Below, piece after piece: positions 35,135-46,800 of a DNA stretch of 64,000 nt (the stretch's first letter is position 1; every line of letters begins with the position of its first letter). Source of the stretch: Avena insularis (lineage: Eukaryota > Streptophyta > Magnoliopsida > Poales > Poaceae); contig CM042694.1 of the NCBI GenBank assembly GCA_023614405.1, forward strand, positions 129,151,711 to 129,215,710, read 5' to 3'. The position numbers and the translations under genes were made by a program. The notes under the pieces were generated by a model that was not told where the DNA came from, did not search any database, and worked only from the letters and a program-made list of their open reading frames with translations.

Positions 35135-35400
35135 GCCGAGCCCGGTAGCGTGGGCTCTTAAACCCAGATGGACGGGGGCAGCAGTCGGGATGACGCGAAA
35201 GGAGTTGAGCAATGAGGGTGACCAGCTTGCCGGGCCCGCCCCCGGGGGGGCCCGTAACCGTAGGTCATTTGTGTTCGGGGCAAGTCTCACTACTCCCTCA
35301 ACGTGTCTTGCTAGGCCCGCCCCCCGGGGCCTGTTAACCGTAGGTCATTTGTGTTCGGGGCAAGACCTATCTCCCGTTGTCCCAATTAGATGTCACTAGC
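35135..35400 (+). ncRNA. 7SL (SRP) RNA-like gene, apparently rearranged
   Basis: From 35135 the sequence opens gccgagcccggtagcgtggg, the conserved Alu-domain start of plant 7SL RNA, followed by aaaccc. Further in, gaccagcttgccgggcccgc (about 35220) and gtaggtcatttgtgttcggg followed by gcaag (35260-35284) resemble the arms of the SRP S domain. The segment at 35233-35284 is then repeated at 35314-35364. I do not find the normal closing 3' end complementary to the 5' end, nor a T-run until about 35453. The promoter looks good, but the RNA is probably not a normal 7SL. Assignment is by recalled consensus, not by covariance search. Confidence 0.65.
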
Positions 35401-36627
35401 CACTAGCCAGGATGAAAGTTCACTCCCGTTGTCCCAATTAGATGTCCTAGATTTTTTCTAAACTCGAATGTATCAAAGGTGGGAATATTCCATCTTAGGT
35501 GAGTACGTACCTACCAAAAGAGGAGCGGGCGCGAGCGAACCTTGCTCAGCGCCGCCGCCAGCCACCTCCTCCTCCCCCCCTCGTCGTCGTCGGAGGGCAT
35601 CTCCAGGCGAAGCCCCGGAGGCGCAGGAGACGGCGGGGTCTTCTCTCCCTCTCGCATGGGCATGGCGTACGGGTGGTCAGCACGACGGGGCGCGACGTTG
35701 GTCGGGCGCCTAAGCGCTTAGGCGTGTGGCTCGATGTTCGATGTTCGGGCTGGCGGTGTCGGCGGCGCGGGCGAAAGCCCATCCGTTCTGAGGAGCTCGG
35801 GGGCTCATAGGTGCGCGGCACGTGCCGCCTCCTCCGGTGGTGGTCATCCAGGCCCGGTGCCCCTGCGTGGCTCCATCGCGGCAGTTGTGGGGTGGGTGGT
35901 CGCTTGGGTGGCGCCCCACCGCTGGGATGCAGGGAACTAACGGCGATAGCGATTCGATCTCGGCTCGCGGCCTAGATCCGGGCTGGCGTCGGGTTGGTGG
36001 CCAGATCTAGGCTCGTGGGCCTAGTTCTGAGCCAGGTTGGGCCCGATCACCGTACCTGTCTCCCCACCTTGCTCTCGACGCTCCATTTTCGGGGTTGGCC
36101 GTTGTTCGCTCATCGTCGGGTGCCGTTTCTGCCGGTTCTCCGTGAGAGGGTTCCGGCCAGACGCTTGCTGGGGTAGGCAGCGTGTTCTCCCTCCGACCCT
36201 CGGGTGGGTCGGTGGTGCGGTTGTGAGTTCGGTCGGGTCCTCTCTACGTCCTTGTGTTGGTGTCCGGATTTTGGTTCGGTTGGATCTCGGCAAAAGCTGC
36301 ACTTGGCTTAGGCTAAGACCGGTGACGGTGTCACCTTCGGGTGTCGTTCCCTTGTTGAAGGCGTCCCCACGCTGATCCCTAGGCCAGCTTGATGGATTCC
36401 GTCCCTCCGCCCCAAGGTTGTTCCCTAGGTGGTCTCGCTTCGGGCTAGTCTCTCTAACAGTGTCCTGTGATCCAAGGTTGTTCCCTATGTCCTCTCGTTG
36501 GTGTCGTAGTCCTCGCATACCGTTGGCCTGTCTACATTTACACGGTATGGCTGTGGTAGCTGATGTCTCCTCTAGCGCCTTGGGGGGCTCTGCTAGGTGG
36601 GTGTCTGGTCGTAGCTGTTATCGGTGG

Positions 36628-37115
36628 TGATGTGGGCATACCTTACAGTTACTCGAGCTTGGCATATACGGTCCAGGTCTGGCAGAAGCCCACGGCGTTA
36701 CCAGGGCCCAATCCAAGATTCAGGTGACCCACGGAGACTCCGACTGCTTGCGGCACATGGCAAGATCAAAGATAGAAAGTTTAAAGGTACAAACCCTAAC
36801 CTATAATCGACTCGACCTGTTACCCGGGACCTAGCCTATCTATATAAAGGCTAGGAGGGGGCGGTGAGGAGGACAATCACAACCCTAGTTTCCACAACCT
36901 TGCCAGATTGCATCTGCGCGCCCCCTGTAACTTTCGACTCCCTTGATAATTCCAAGAGAAGACAAGCAGGAGTAGGGTCCTCTACGAGGCCTGAACTTGG
37001 GTAAACCTTGCGTCCCTATGTGCTTGTTTGCTAGCCGATTGATGCCTCCAGCGCTCCCTCTTTCTCCAAAATCCAAGTCCATAACAATGGACATTGATGA
37101 GTTTAACCCTCGTCA
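36628..37115 (+). repeat. 5' LTR of the Gypsy element
   Basis: 488 bp from TGATGTGGGC to CTCGTCA. A TATA box (tctatataaagg, about 36838-36849) precedes the likely transcript start. The 3' LTR lacks the 252 bp at 36681-36932, including this box. Confidence 0.93.
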
Positions 37116-37135
37116 ATTGGCGCCATCTATGGTAA
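37116..37135 (+). promoter_or_regulatory. Primer-binding site of the Gypsy element
   Basis: attggcgccatctatgg directly follows the 5' LTR. The TGGCGCC core is complementary to the acceptor end of a tRNA ending GGCGCCA, as in many grass Gypsy elements. The exact tRNA is not assigned here. Confidence 0.75.
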
Positions 37136-39337
37136 CTGGGAGTGCTGATGTCACAGCTTCTTCAGCCCCGTCAACCGTGATCAACAACTCTGCAACAATA
37201 GAGATCCGTCTCCTCTTCGGTGCTTTCGACTTCACCGTCCACACACCAGCGACTCGCCCGACTTTTGAGTCCGTGGACGATGGGATCGGCCTGGCGATCG
37301 GGAGCTTACGCTTCCAAGTTGGTCAGCTAGGCACACTTCGCCTCCCTGATCAGCCGACGGTCCCCGCGATTGCTCCAGCATCGTGGTTTCCACCACCGAT
37401 CGGCACCCTGAGCGAACTCAACGCCCTGACAACAGTTAGGGGCACGGACATCGACAATAGTCACGAATCCGATCTGGGTGATCTGACCACAGAAGATGGA
37501 GCCTACGGATCCAGATCTGAAAGTTGTGGGAGCAACAGCTTCCCCAATCACTACATGTGCGCCGTCATCCATGCAGGTGACACCGGTGTCAATCGCGATA
37601 ACACTGGTACTGGTCCGTCCAACGACAGCATCCCAGTTGAAAATGGTGGTCACGCTAGTGGCGCACCCACCAAAAATGGGACAGGAGGAGACCCGCATCT
37701 CACGGCGAATGAGCTCATAGAAGAGCGCATGCTGATCAAGCTCAACGACAACAAGTGGGCCTGCTGTCGAGAAGCTCCGCGGGGCAATCCCCTTCCCCCA
37801 AACTCATCACAAGACATGCTGATGGGTTACCATTGGCTGCTCAAGGAGGAGTACAAGCGCCAACAACAAGTAATCGCGCAGCTTGATGCACGCAGAAAGG
37901 TGGCGGACGAGTCGAGGATCCTCCTCCAAGGGCAACGACTATGTGGCCGCCAAGAGGCGCTCTCGACTGGCCCACCTCACCGACAAGGAGCGAGAAGAAG
38001 CCGCACGAGTCCTCGACTTCGGCTCCATGCCGGTGGATACACGGGGCAACGTGCTCCCAAAGACACCGCAAGCAGTGGTGACGGTGGCCACCATGTACCT
38101 CCTCAACAACCAACCACCGGCTGGGGATCCGCGAGCTGCCATGCACCGATCTACGATCACGAGCTTAGGGCTAGTTGAAGCTTCCCTCACCAAGGACCCA
38201 ACACCAGATCTGAAGAAAAACAAAGCTCCGGCTAGGCGCTATTCATCGCCCTCCTCCAAATGATGCCATGACTTGTCTCGGGCGCCACAAAGGGCACGAC
38301 TGACCACGACGCGCATGATGACATCACACAGTGCAAGGTCGACAAGATGAATGTGAGGCGTGCCCGTTCGACTGACTTGGAGGATGACATGATCGAGCTC
38401 TGCGGCGCCAGCTGCTTCAGCAGAGCCATCAGGCAGAAGCGAATGCCGAAGGGGTTTAAACTCCCTCGGAGAACCCGAAATTCGACGGCCTGCAGGACCT
38501 GAAGATCTAGCTGGAGGATCACATCTCCTCCGTCAGGCTCCATGACGGAACCACGAGTACAACGATGCAGCGACTACATCTATAGCTGCAAGGCGCCACT
38601 CGTGCATGACTTAACAACCTCCCCCGCGGATCCATTCGTAGCTGGGAAGATCTGGTTTATAGCTTCATGCGAAACTTCAAGGGCACTTAGAAAAGGCCCG
38701 CATCAATCGAAGAACTGCGAGGCTGCTACTAGAAGACGAGCGAGTCGTTGCGCTCGTACATCCAGAGATGGTCCATCATCAAGAATTCTGCAGAAGACAT
38801 CTCTGAAGATCGCGCAATCGATGCATTCAATGGCAGTGTGCGCCGTAGAGAGCTCAGAGAGGAGATGGGCCGCTCGAAGTCCAAGACAATCGACCACCTG
38901 ATGGAGATCGTGAATCGGTGGGCCGATGGAGAGGACTCTATAAAAAACATGTCCATTCTGATGATGATGACGACCTCGGCCGCATGCGCGACCACCGAGG
39001 AAAACATCGAATGCGCATCTACGAGCACCGCGAAGAGGTCGACATGGTCGTGGCTGGCTACGCGAATAAACACGATGAAAACCGCAGCAGCGGATACCGC
39101 AGCGGCGGATACCATGACAGCGGAAAAACCACGCAAGTATGGCAGCACCGCACTCGCGATGAGACACCTGGAACATCCATCCAGGACAAACTATCCGAAC
39201 CATGCAACGTACATTTCTACATCGACAAGCACGACGGCAAGAAAAAGTCTAGCCACCTTCTCAAGGACTATCGCGAGTTCCTCAAGCTCCACGAAGGCCT
39301 GACCCAGATGAATCGCGACGTAATAAACCAGGGCTAA
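37129..39337 (+). pseudogene. Gypsy gag region
   Basis: An open stretch from the ATG at 37129 runs to 38178 in one frame. It encodes the low-complexity N-terminal part (GDPHLTANELIEERMLIKLN near 37690) and then shifts frame near 37915 to RRSRLAHLTDKEREEAARVL (about 37955). The conserved Gag core follows: ENPKFDGLQDLK near 38478, WEDLVYSFMRNFKG near 38648, SLRSYIQRWSIIKNSAEDIS near 38744 and HLMEIVNRWADGEDS near 38898. Stops after FKGT and elsewhere mean no intact Gag. This protein normally forms the cytoplasmic particle that packages the element RNA. Confidence 0.85.
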
Positions 39338-39639
39338 GGAGCTGCACCGAGCGCTGTGGCTCATTGAGCACCTCCACCACCACCCGGGCCACCACCACCT
39401 GCGGCTGCGCCAGTCTAGAACCACGGAGGCGAGCCATACCCACGAGCGCTGGGGAATATGGGGATGATCGAAAAGGGACGCCCCTCAAATCGAGTACAGA
39501 AGGCAATCACTCGCCAAGTCAACCTGGCGATAAACTCTCATCCCTCCACCACTGAGTACCTCAGTGGAAGCGAGTCATGCATCACCTTCGACAAGCATGA
39601 CCACCCGCGCCTAGTACCTCGCCCAGGCCACTATCCCTT

Positions 39640-40075
39640 GGTGCTCGAGGCGTAGATCAGAGGCTTCGAGATGAGTCGCGTCTTCATGGACGGCAGAAGC
39701 GGCATTAACCTCATGTTCGCAAGTACCTTGCGCGCAATGAGGATCCCTCTGACATGTCTGGAAGTTTCAGACACAATGTTCCACGGCATCATCCTAGGGA
39801 AGGGCGTGTACGCCTTGGGCAAGATCAGCCTCGATGTCATCGTTGGCACGCCACAAAACTTTCGGCGAGAGCGCATTGAATTTGAAGTTGTCGACTAGCC
39901 CTCAAAATACCACTGCATCCTCGGACGTGTCGCGTTCGCAAGGTTCATGGCAGTGCCACACTACGCCTACCTGCAGATGAAAATTCCGGACCCAAACGAC
40001 ATCATCATAGTCAACGAAAGCTTCGAGAGATCCGACAGCTATGATAGGGAGTTCAACAGAATCTCCTAGTCTTTC
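39640..40075 (+). pseudogene. Gypsy aspartic protease region
   Basis: RVFMDGRSGINLMFASTLRA (about 39677) corresponds to the D-G-G-S-x-x-N active-site stretch, with Gly-to-Arg at the position after D-G. FHGIILGKGVYALGKISLDV and FRRERIEFEVVD follow. A TAG (39896-39898) replaces the Trp normally next, after which YHCILGR...YAYLQMKIP continues in frame. The DTG/DGG alteration suggests the protease would be inactive even without the stop. Confidence 0.75.
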
Positions 40076-40303
40076 GGCATGCAGGAGGAATGTCCGAGGT
40101 TGAAGGAGTCGACAGACAACAGTCTGCCTCCCCCGAGCAAGCCGAGCTCACCCGACCAATCTTTCGACACGTCGGTGCACACCAAGAAAGTCCAGGTACA
40201 TCCAACAGACCCAACCAAGACGACCCTCATCGCCAACAACTTGAGTCCTGCATAGGAACTCGCGCTCGTCGAATTCCTCTGTGAGTGCTGGGAAATCTTC
40301 GCC

Positions 40304-41098
40304 TTGTGTCCAGCGGACATGCAAGGAGTCCCCAGGGAATTCGGCGAGCATGCACTCAACATGAATCCTAAAGCAAGGCCAGTCAAGCAAACAACCCGGC
40401 GACTGTCGGAGCCAAGGGTAAAAGCGGTCGGTATGGAAGTCAATAGACTCCTCGACGCTAATTTCATACGCGAGATCAAGGAAAGCACCTGGGTCGCAAA
40501 CCCTGTGCTCGTTCCCAAAAAAGACATGGATATCCTGCGGATGTGCATGGACTTCACCTCTCTAAACAAGCATTACCCGAAGGACCACTTCCCGTTACCA
40601 CGGATCGATCAAATAATCGACTCCACCACGGGATGCGAGCGTCTCTGCTTCCTCGACGCCTACTCAGGCTATCATCAGATTTGAATGAAGGAGGAGGACT
40701 AAGAGAAAACGGTGTTCGTCATGCCTTTCAGTGTCTTATGCTACACAACAATGCCTTTCGGGCTGAAAAACGCAGGAGCCACCTACCAGCGGTGCATGCA
40801 GGCCTTCCTCAAGAGCCAACTTGGTCGCAACATCCAAGTCTACGTCAACGACATCATCGTCAAAACCAAGGAGGAAGCCTTGTTACTCGACAATCTCTAT
40901 GATACCTTCGATAACCTTGACTACTACCGGATCAAACTGAATCCGGACAAATGCGCCTTCGGCGTACCATCTGGGCAGCTGCTCGGGTATCTCATCTCCA
41001 CGAGAGGGATCAAGGCAAACCCGAAGAAAATAAAGGCCATACTAGCCATGGAGAAGCCAAAGAACATAAAAGGCATTCAGTCAATTTGGAATCACTAG
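40304..41098 (+). pseudogene. Gypsy reverse transcriptase
   Basis: Motifs appear in order: VKQTTRRLSEPR near 40384, LDANFIREIKESTWVANPVL near 40456, CMDFTSLNKHYPKDHFPLPR near 40543, RLCFLDAYSGYHQI near 40640, TTMPFGLKNAGATYQRCM near 40747, QVYVNDIIVKT near 40834 and PNKCAFG-like PDKCAFGVPSGQLLGYLIS near 40945. The catalytic YVDD has become YVND. A TGA at 40682-40684 and a TAG within the next 25 bp also break the frame. Confidence 0.9.
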
Positions 41099-41129
41099 CG
41101 CCACGATTCATTCATCAGATGGGTAAAAG

Positions 41130-42183
41130 GCACTGCCCTTCTACCAACTTCTCTGCAAGGCAGATAAATTCGAGTGGACAAACGAAGCACAAGAAGCATT
41201 CAAAGACCTCAAGCGTCTACTTTCCACCTCGCCGGTGTTAGTGACACCCCGCGAAAAAGAGACGCTACTGCTATACATCTCCGCCACCAACAAGGTGGTA
41301 AGCACTGTGCTCGTGGTGGAACGAGCCAAAGAAATCAAAGTCCACGGGTACAATGCCCAGTCTACTAACTCAGCGAGGTGCTCACGCCAACCAAACAACA
41401 GTACCCGCATTATCAGAAGCTGGCATACAACATCTTCGTGACAGCCAGGCGACTGCACCACTACTTCCAGGAGCACCCAATCGTGGTGGTGAACGATGCC
41501 CCACTTGGCACATACTCAACAATCCCGACGCCACTGGATGAGTCGTGCTCTGGGAATTAAACTATCTCCACAAGACATCACATATGAGAAGCGAGACGCG
41601 ATCACAAGGAAGTTCTGCTGAACTTCCTTGTACACTAGATGGAAAACTAGCTCCCCGACAAGCCAGACATGTCCTATGTATGGACAATGCACTTCGATGG
41701 GTCCAAGTGCAAGGAGGGAGCTGGCGCGGGCATCATCCTGACATCGCCACAAGGTGACAAGATGAGGTATGTTCTGTGAATGCAGTTCACCGCTTCCAAC
41801 AATGAAGCCGAATATGAAGCCCTACTCCACGAGATGCGAATGGCAAAAGCCTGCGACGCCAAGCGACTCGTTATCTATGACGACTCCAAGCTAGTGGTCA
41901 ATCAAACAATGAATGAGTGCGATGCTCTGAGCGACAACATGATCGCCTACCGCGACCTCTACGACACACTCGAGGGAGACTTCGACGGCTGCGAGCTGCG
42001 GCACGTCGGCTGCGAGAGCAATGAGGAGGTAGACACACTCGCCAACATCGGCTCCACTTATGCACAAGTGCCACCCGGAGTATTTCTTGAGCGCATCTGT
42101 GAGCGTTCCATGAAACCAAAGGCCCCAGAGCATAAAACTAGCGCGTCAAAGGACTCGGGGGCTATGCCACCCAACGAGCCAAC
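41130..42183 (+). pseudogene. Gypsy RNase H region, cut by the Copia insertion
   Basis: Frameshifted pieces read FEWTNEAQEAFKDLKR-like sequence near 41170, LVTPREKETLLLYIS near 41238 and MQFTASNNEAEYEALLHEMR at 41780, with the RNase H Glu. VIYDDSKLVVNQTMNE near 41870 and HVGCESNEEVDTLANIGS near 42003 follow. Four or more stops are present. The ORF continues beyond 42183 only after the nested Copia element, at 50668. Confidence 0.85.
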
Positions 42184-43881
42184 TCTTGGGTCCGCAGCAT
42201 AGAAAACAAAAATTTTCCTACGGTGTGAACTACACGCCAAGATCTATCTACTAGGTAAAAAGCAACGGGTGGACATACATCCAACGAGAACTTACCCTCG
42301 TAGACAACGAGCTTTGTTAACGAGTAGGAACTCGTGGTTGATGTAGTCGTACACTTGCCGATCTCAAGATCGTGATGAAGTCCAGCAGGTCCGCCCAAAG
42401 ACGTCCATCGATCCAGCTCCAGACCACCAAGTCCAGCACCGCAAAGCAGCGGCATCCGTGATCGCACACACGTCCGGTACCCGACAACCTCCATCCTCGC
42501 TTCCAGAAAGCAAATGAAGCAAGAAACTCCTTTCCAGATAAAGCCACCGATAACATGTATCTTGCTAATCCGAGACCATGGGGAAATAATACTAGAGGGG
42601 GAGAGAGATCCTTCACAAGGAGGTGTGTGGGAGAAGTGAGGAGGGGGTGGCCTTTTATAGGAGGAGGGGGGTGCCCCTCCTTCATGGCCGACGCATGGAG
42701 GAGGTGACTCTTCACCTCCTCCATTCATGTGGTGGTAACTTCCTCCACATAAATTTGCCCCTTCACATTCTCTTTTAAAGTCTCCACTTTAAATGCATTA
42801 AATTTCTCCAAATTTAATGCTCTCTCATTTAATAAAACTCTTTTATTATTTTTATTCAGAATTTTGTTAATTACTTTAATTAACAAACATTCACATAAAA
42901 CCCCCTGCAACATTTCAATATTACATGCAGAACCAATTTCAGCAATTTCACCCGAAACAGTTTCGGTGTCTATTGAAATAATTCCAGCGCTTTCTTAAAT
43001 CTTTATCTGAAACATATTTCCTCCAAATGGTGTCGGTATCCCTTAAGTGTGTCATCCTACGGTTCGTGAATAATGCAGACATGATCGAGACCCCTCTCAG
43101 ATCAATAATCAGAAGCGGGACCTGGAGATCCATACTGACTCCTACACATTCAACGATGACTTCTGTGATCGTGAGAACCTTTTAATGCTAGTAACTAAAT
43201 TCCTTTGTCCCGCGATATATTACATGTCGAAGATTCAATCATCGGTATCTCCATACCTAGTTTGATCTCGTTACCGACATGCACTCTTTTCTCGTTCCCG
43301 TGATATAACATTCTAGTGATCACATCACTTGCTTGCAAGCTATTTCAATGTGATATCACTGAGAGGGCCCAGAGTATATCTATCCATCATCGGGATGGAC
43401 AAATCCCACTCTTGATCCATGAGCCTCAACATAACACCTTCATAGCACTGAACCCACCTTTATAGTCACCCTGTTACGGTGTGACATTTGATGTTATCAA
43501 GATACTCTTCCGGTGTTAGCAATTAACATGATCTCATGGTCTAATGACTAAGATTACTTCGTATGATGTTATAGCAATATAAACATAATGACTTGATCGT
43601 AATGCTATACTTCGGATGAATGTTCATCACATCATTCCACCAATGGTGTGACCTTGTTATTAACAACATCCAATGTCTATGATCAGGAAACCTTGATCAT
43701 CTTGTTAATCAACAAGCTAGTCTATAAGAGAGGCATAACTAGGAACCCTTTTTGTTTATTAAACACACATGTATTGATGTTTCTGATCAATACAATTATA
43801 GCATGCAAAATAAACATTTATCATAAACATGGAATAAGATAATAACCACTTTATTATTGCCTCTCGGGCATATTCCCTTTA
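42184..43881 (-). repeat. 3' LTR (downstream in element orientation) of the nested Copia
   Basis: 1,698 bp. The outer terminus reads tcttggg instead of tgttggg, one substitution; the inner terminus ends ccctttag against cccttcac in its partner. It is about 95 percent identical to the other LTR over the stretches I compared by eye. Confidence 0.92.
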
Positions 43882-46800
43882 GTCTCCCACTTGCACTAGA
43901 GTCAATAATCTAGTTTGAAAAACTTTTGCGTATTGAACAGCTATGGCTTTCTGGTGTTGCATATACGGTATCGCTAGTGGTTAACATAATCTCCGGATCC
44001 CAGGCCAGGTCCGTGTGTATTTGCATGTCTTTGCGTCTCTACGCATCACTCATTCTCAAATGAGATGGCATTGTATAAATTTGGTCCTTTGGTGAGACCT
44101 TTAGTTCGTTCGGCTCAAAATATGTTGATATTATTGTCACACAATATATCTTCATAGTATTAGCCCACTTTGAACCACACCTAGTTTGATAACAAACTAC
44201 TTAACACAAATGCCTCCTATGTCGCTACTATAGCAGTCATATACTTAGCCTTTTGTTGTAGTATCCGTCACAATATCTCAACTTTGGAACTCATCCAAAT
44301 CCATCATGGAACATCCTTTCCATTATATTGTGCCACCCATAGTCTAAATTGAGATAAATTTAATTTGTATCTTGTGACAAAACTAGTATCAATGTAACAC
44401 TTTACAATGAACTACCTTTAACTATTTGTCACTTATACATGATATATTCTTAGTTCTTCCAAAGCTCATAAGAATATCTTCACTATTGTCCAAATGATCA
44501 TCTTATGAATCATTCTGGTATATTCTCATAACGTTTAGAGCATAGGACATTCTGGATATATACATATCATGGTATAATCGATCAAAATCTTCATGTGATT
44601 TTACTCACCAAGTGTCAAAACACTTGAATCTTGATACAATTCTTTCCATGCAGCAAGAACCTTTCTTGTTGTTTCCATATTGAACTCTTTCCATATCTTA
44701 TATATGTATGTCTGGCACAACCATATTTGCGCCTTAATCTATCCATATAGATATTGATGCCAAATATTCCTGGTTTGCCCAAGTCTTTCATCGAAATCTT
44801 ATTTTAATGAAATTCTTAACTTGTGTCAATACAAGATACATCATTTCCAATCAACAATATGTCCTCTACATAATGTATTAGAAATATGTCTCGGCGCTCC
44901 CACTTAATTTCTTGCAAATGCAAGCATCTTCATCATCTCCGATGAATTTAAACTCTTTTAACAGTTTCATCATGGTGAAGATTCTAACTCCGCTATGCTT
45001 ACTTCAACTATTGAAGTTTACATGCCCTTTTAGCACCCTTTGAAGTCATGTACATGTCCTAGGTTACCGTTCTATTAGAAGAACCTTGTTTTGTTTATTC
45101 AACTACCATATACCAAATTATATGTAGTGGTTGCTACATTAATCCGTCAAGACTATATATCGCTATGAAAGATCAAATCTTGTCATAGTCAACTCCTTGA
45201 ACATTGTCGTAAACTTCTTTCTGACATGTCGACTATTTCATAGGTGTTAAACATCCATGTCTTATTTCTTTATAGATCCAAACACGACTGATAGGCTTCA
45301 CACCTTTCCGGAGGGTCTTCCAAGTTCAGAAACTTGATTTCTCGTGTATGGATACTATCATGGATTCTATGACTTCTAGTCATTTTATGGAGTCAGGGCC
45401 CATCATCGCTTCTTTGCATGTAGTCGGTTCATCATTGTCAAAACAATAATGACTTGTTTATCAAATCTTACTATTTGATTCTTACCGACCCACACGGTTC
45501 TATAGGAACTCTAATCTCCGAGATCACACCTTTTGTAATCACGAGAGCCATGAGCATTGTGGCCACCACCGGGACACTTTCCGGCGCTGTGCTACTTAGC
45601 ACATATAGCTAAGGTTCAACAACCTTATCAAAGTTCTATTGTCCTCCCACTTAACTTTTCACGAAAAATTCCTTCTCAAGAAACTTGACGTTCCAAGTAA
45701 CAAACTCTTTTGTCCTTGGTGTTATGGAGAAATTCCCAACAATGTCTTTGGGATAACCTACAAAGACGTGTTTATCCGACTTTGGTTGTAAACATTTTAC
45801 TTATGCATAGCATACCAAAATTTAAGAAAAGACAATTCGGGTTTTATCCCAAACCATAACTCATATGGTGTCATTTCAATGGATCACGATGGTGCTCTTT
45901 TCAGTGTAAAAGCGGTAGTCTCTAAAGCTTCAATCCTTAAAACATAATGGCAGTTTTATAAATGACACCCTTGATCTTATCATGTCAAACATGGTTTGAT
46001 TTTATCTCTCGAATATGCCATACTCCTATGGTTTATCGGGAAACACAAATCATGGAACAATTCCTCAAATCTTAGGTGTTTTTCTAACCTGTAACTCAAA
46101 TATCTTCCTTTATGATCAAATCATAAACTCTTTTATTTTCTTGTGACAATGATTTTCCACTTCATCTTGAAAGTCTTTGAACAACTTTCAAATGTTTCAT
46201 ACTTCTTCCTTATTAAGTAAATATACAGATATATTCACTCAAATTTTTGAAGAAAGCATATGAAGCAAAAAGATCCATCGCATATGGCTACACATAATGT
46301 ACTATGCACATCAGCATGCACAATTTCCAATAAGCTAGTCATCCGTTCCTCTCTGGCCTATGGATGGAGTTTCAATTATCTCGAGGAAAGTCTCACATGC
46401 ATCAATTGATCAAAATCAAAGACTCCAAAAATCCATCAACATGGAGTTTCTTCATGTTTTCTTTCAAATATAATTTAAACAGCGATGTCACTTCATAAGT
46501 GATCTTTCAATCATTTGTCTTGCGACATTTTAGCAATAGTGTTTATGGATGTGATTTCTCCAACTAGACTTGTAAAAGTTCATCCATCCTTTATGGAATA
46601 CGGTAATTATTTGAACAACCATTGTTCTCATGATACCAGAAAAAAATAACAATTATTTAAACAAATCTTGAAGGCTTGGTTTGATGACAACGAAAAACAC
46701 AATAACACTTTATTTGTTTTTGATGAACATCGTCACTCATTCTCTTGCTGGTTACTTAGGCCATTGTAATTCATGAATTGTGTTGTCCTGTATGACACTT

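Noticed and set aside
36021..36518. 165-aa minus-strand ORF as a gene
   Set aside because: It lies in the GC-rich LINE-like retroposon, overlaps + strand ORFs and has no domain.
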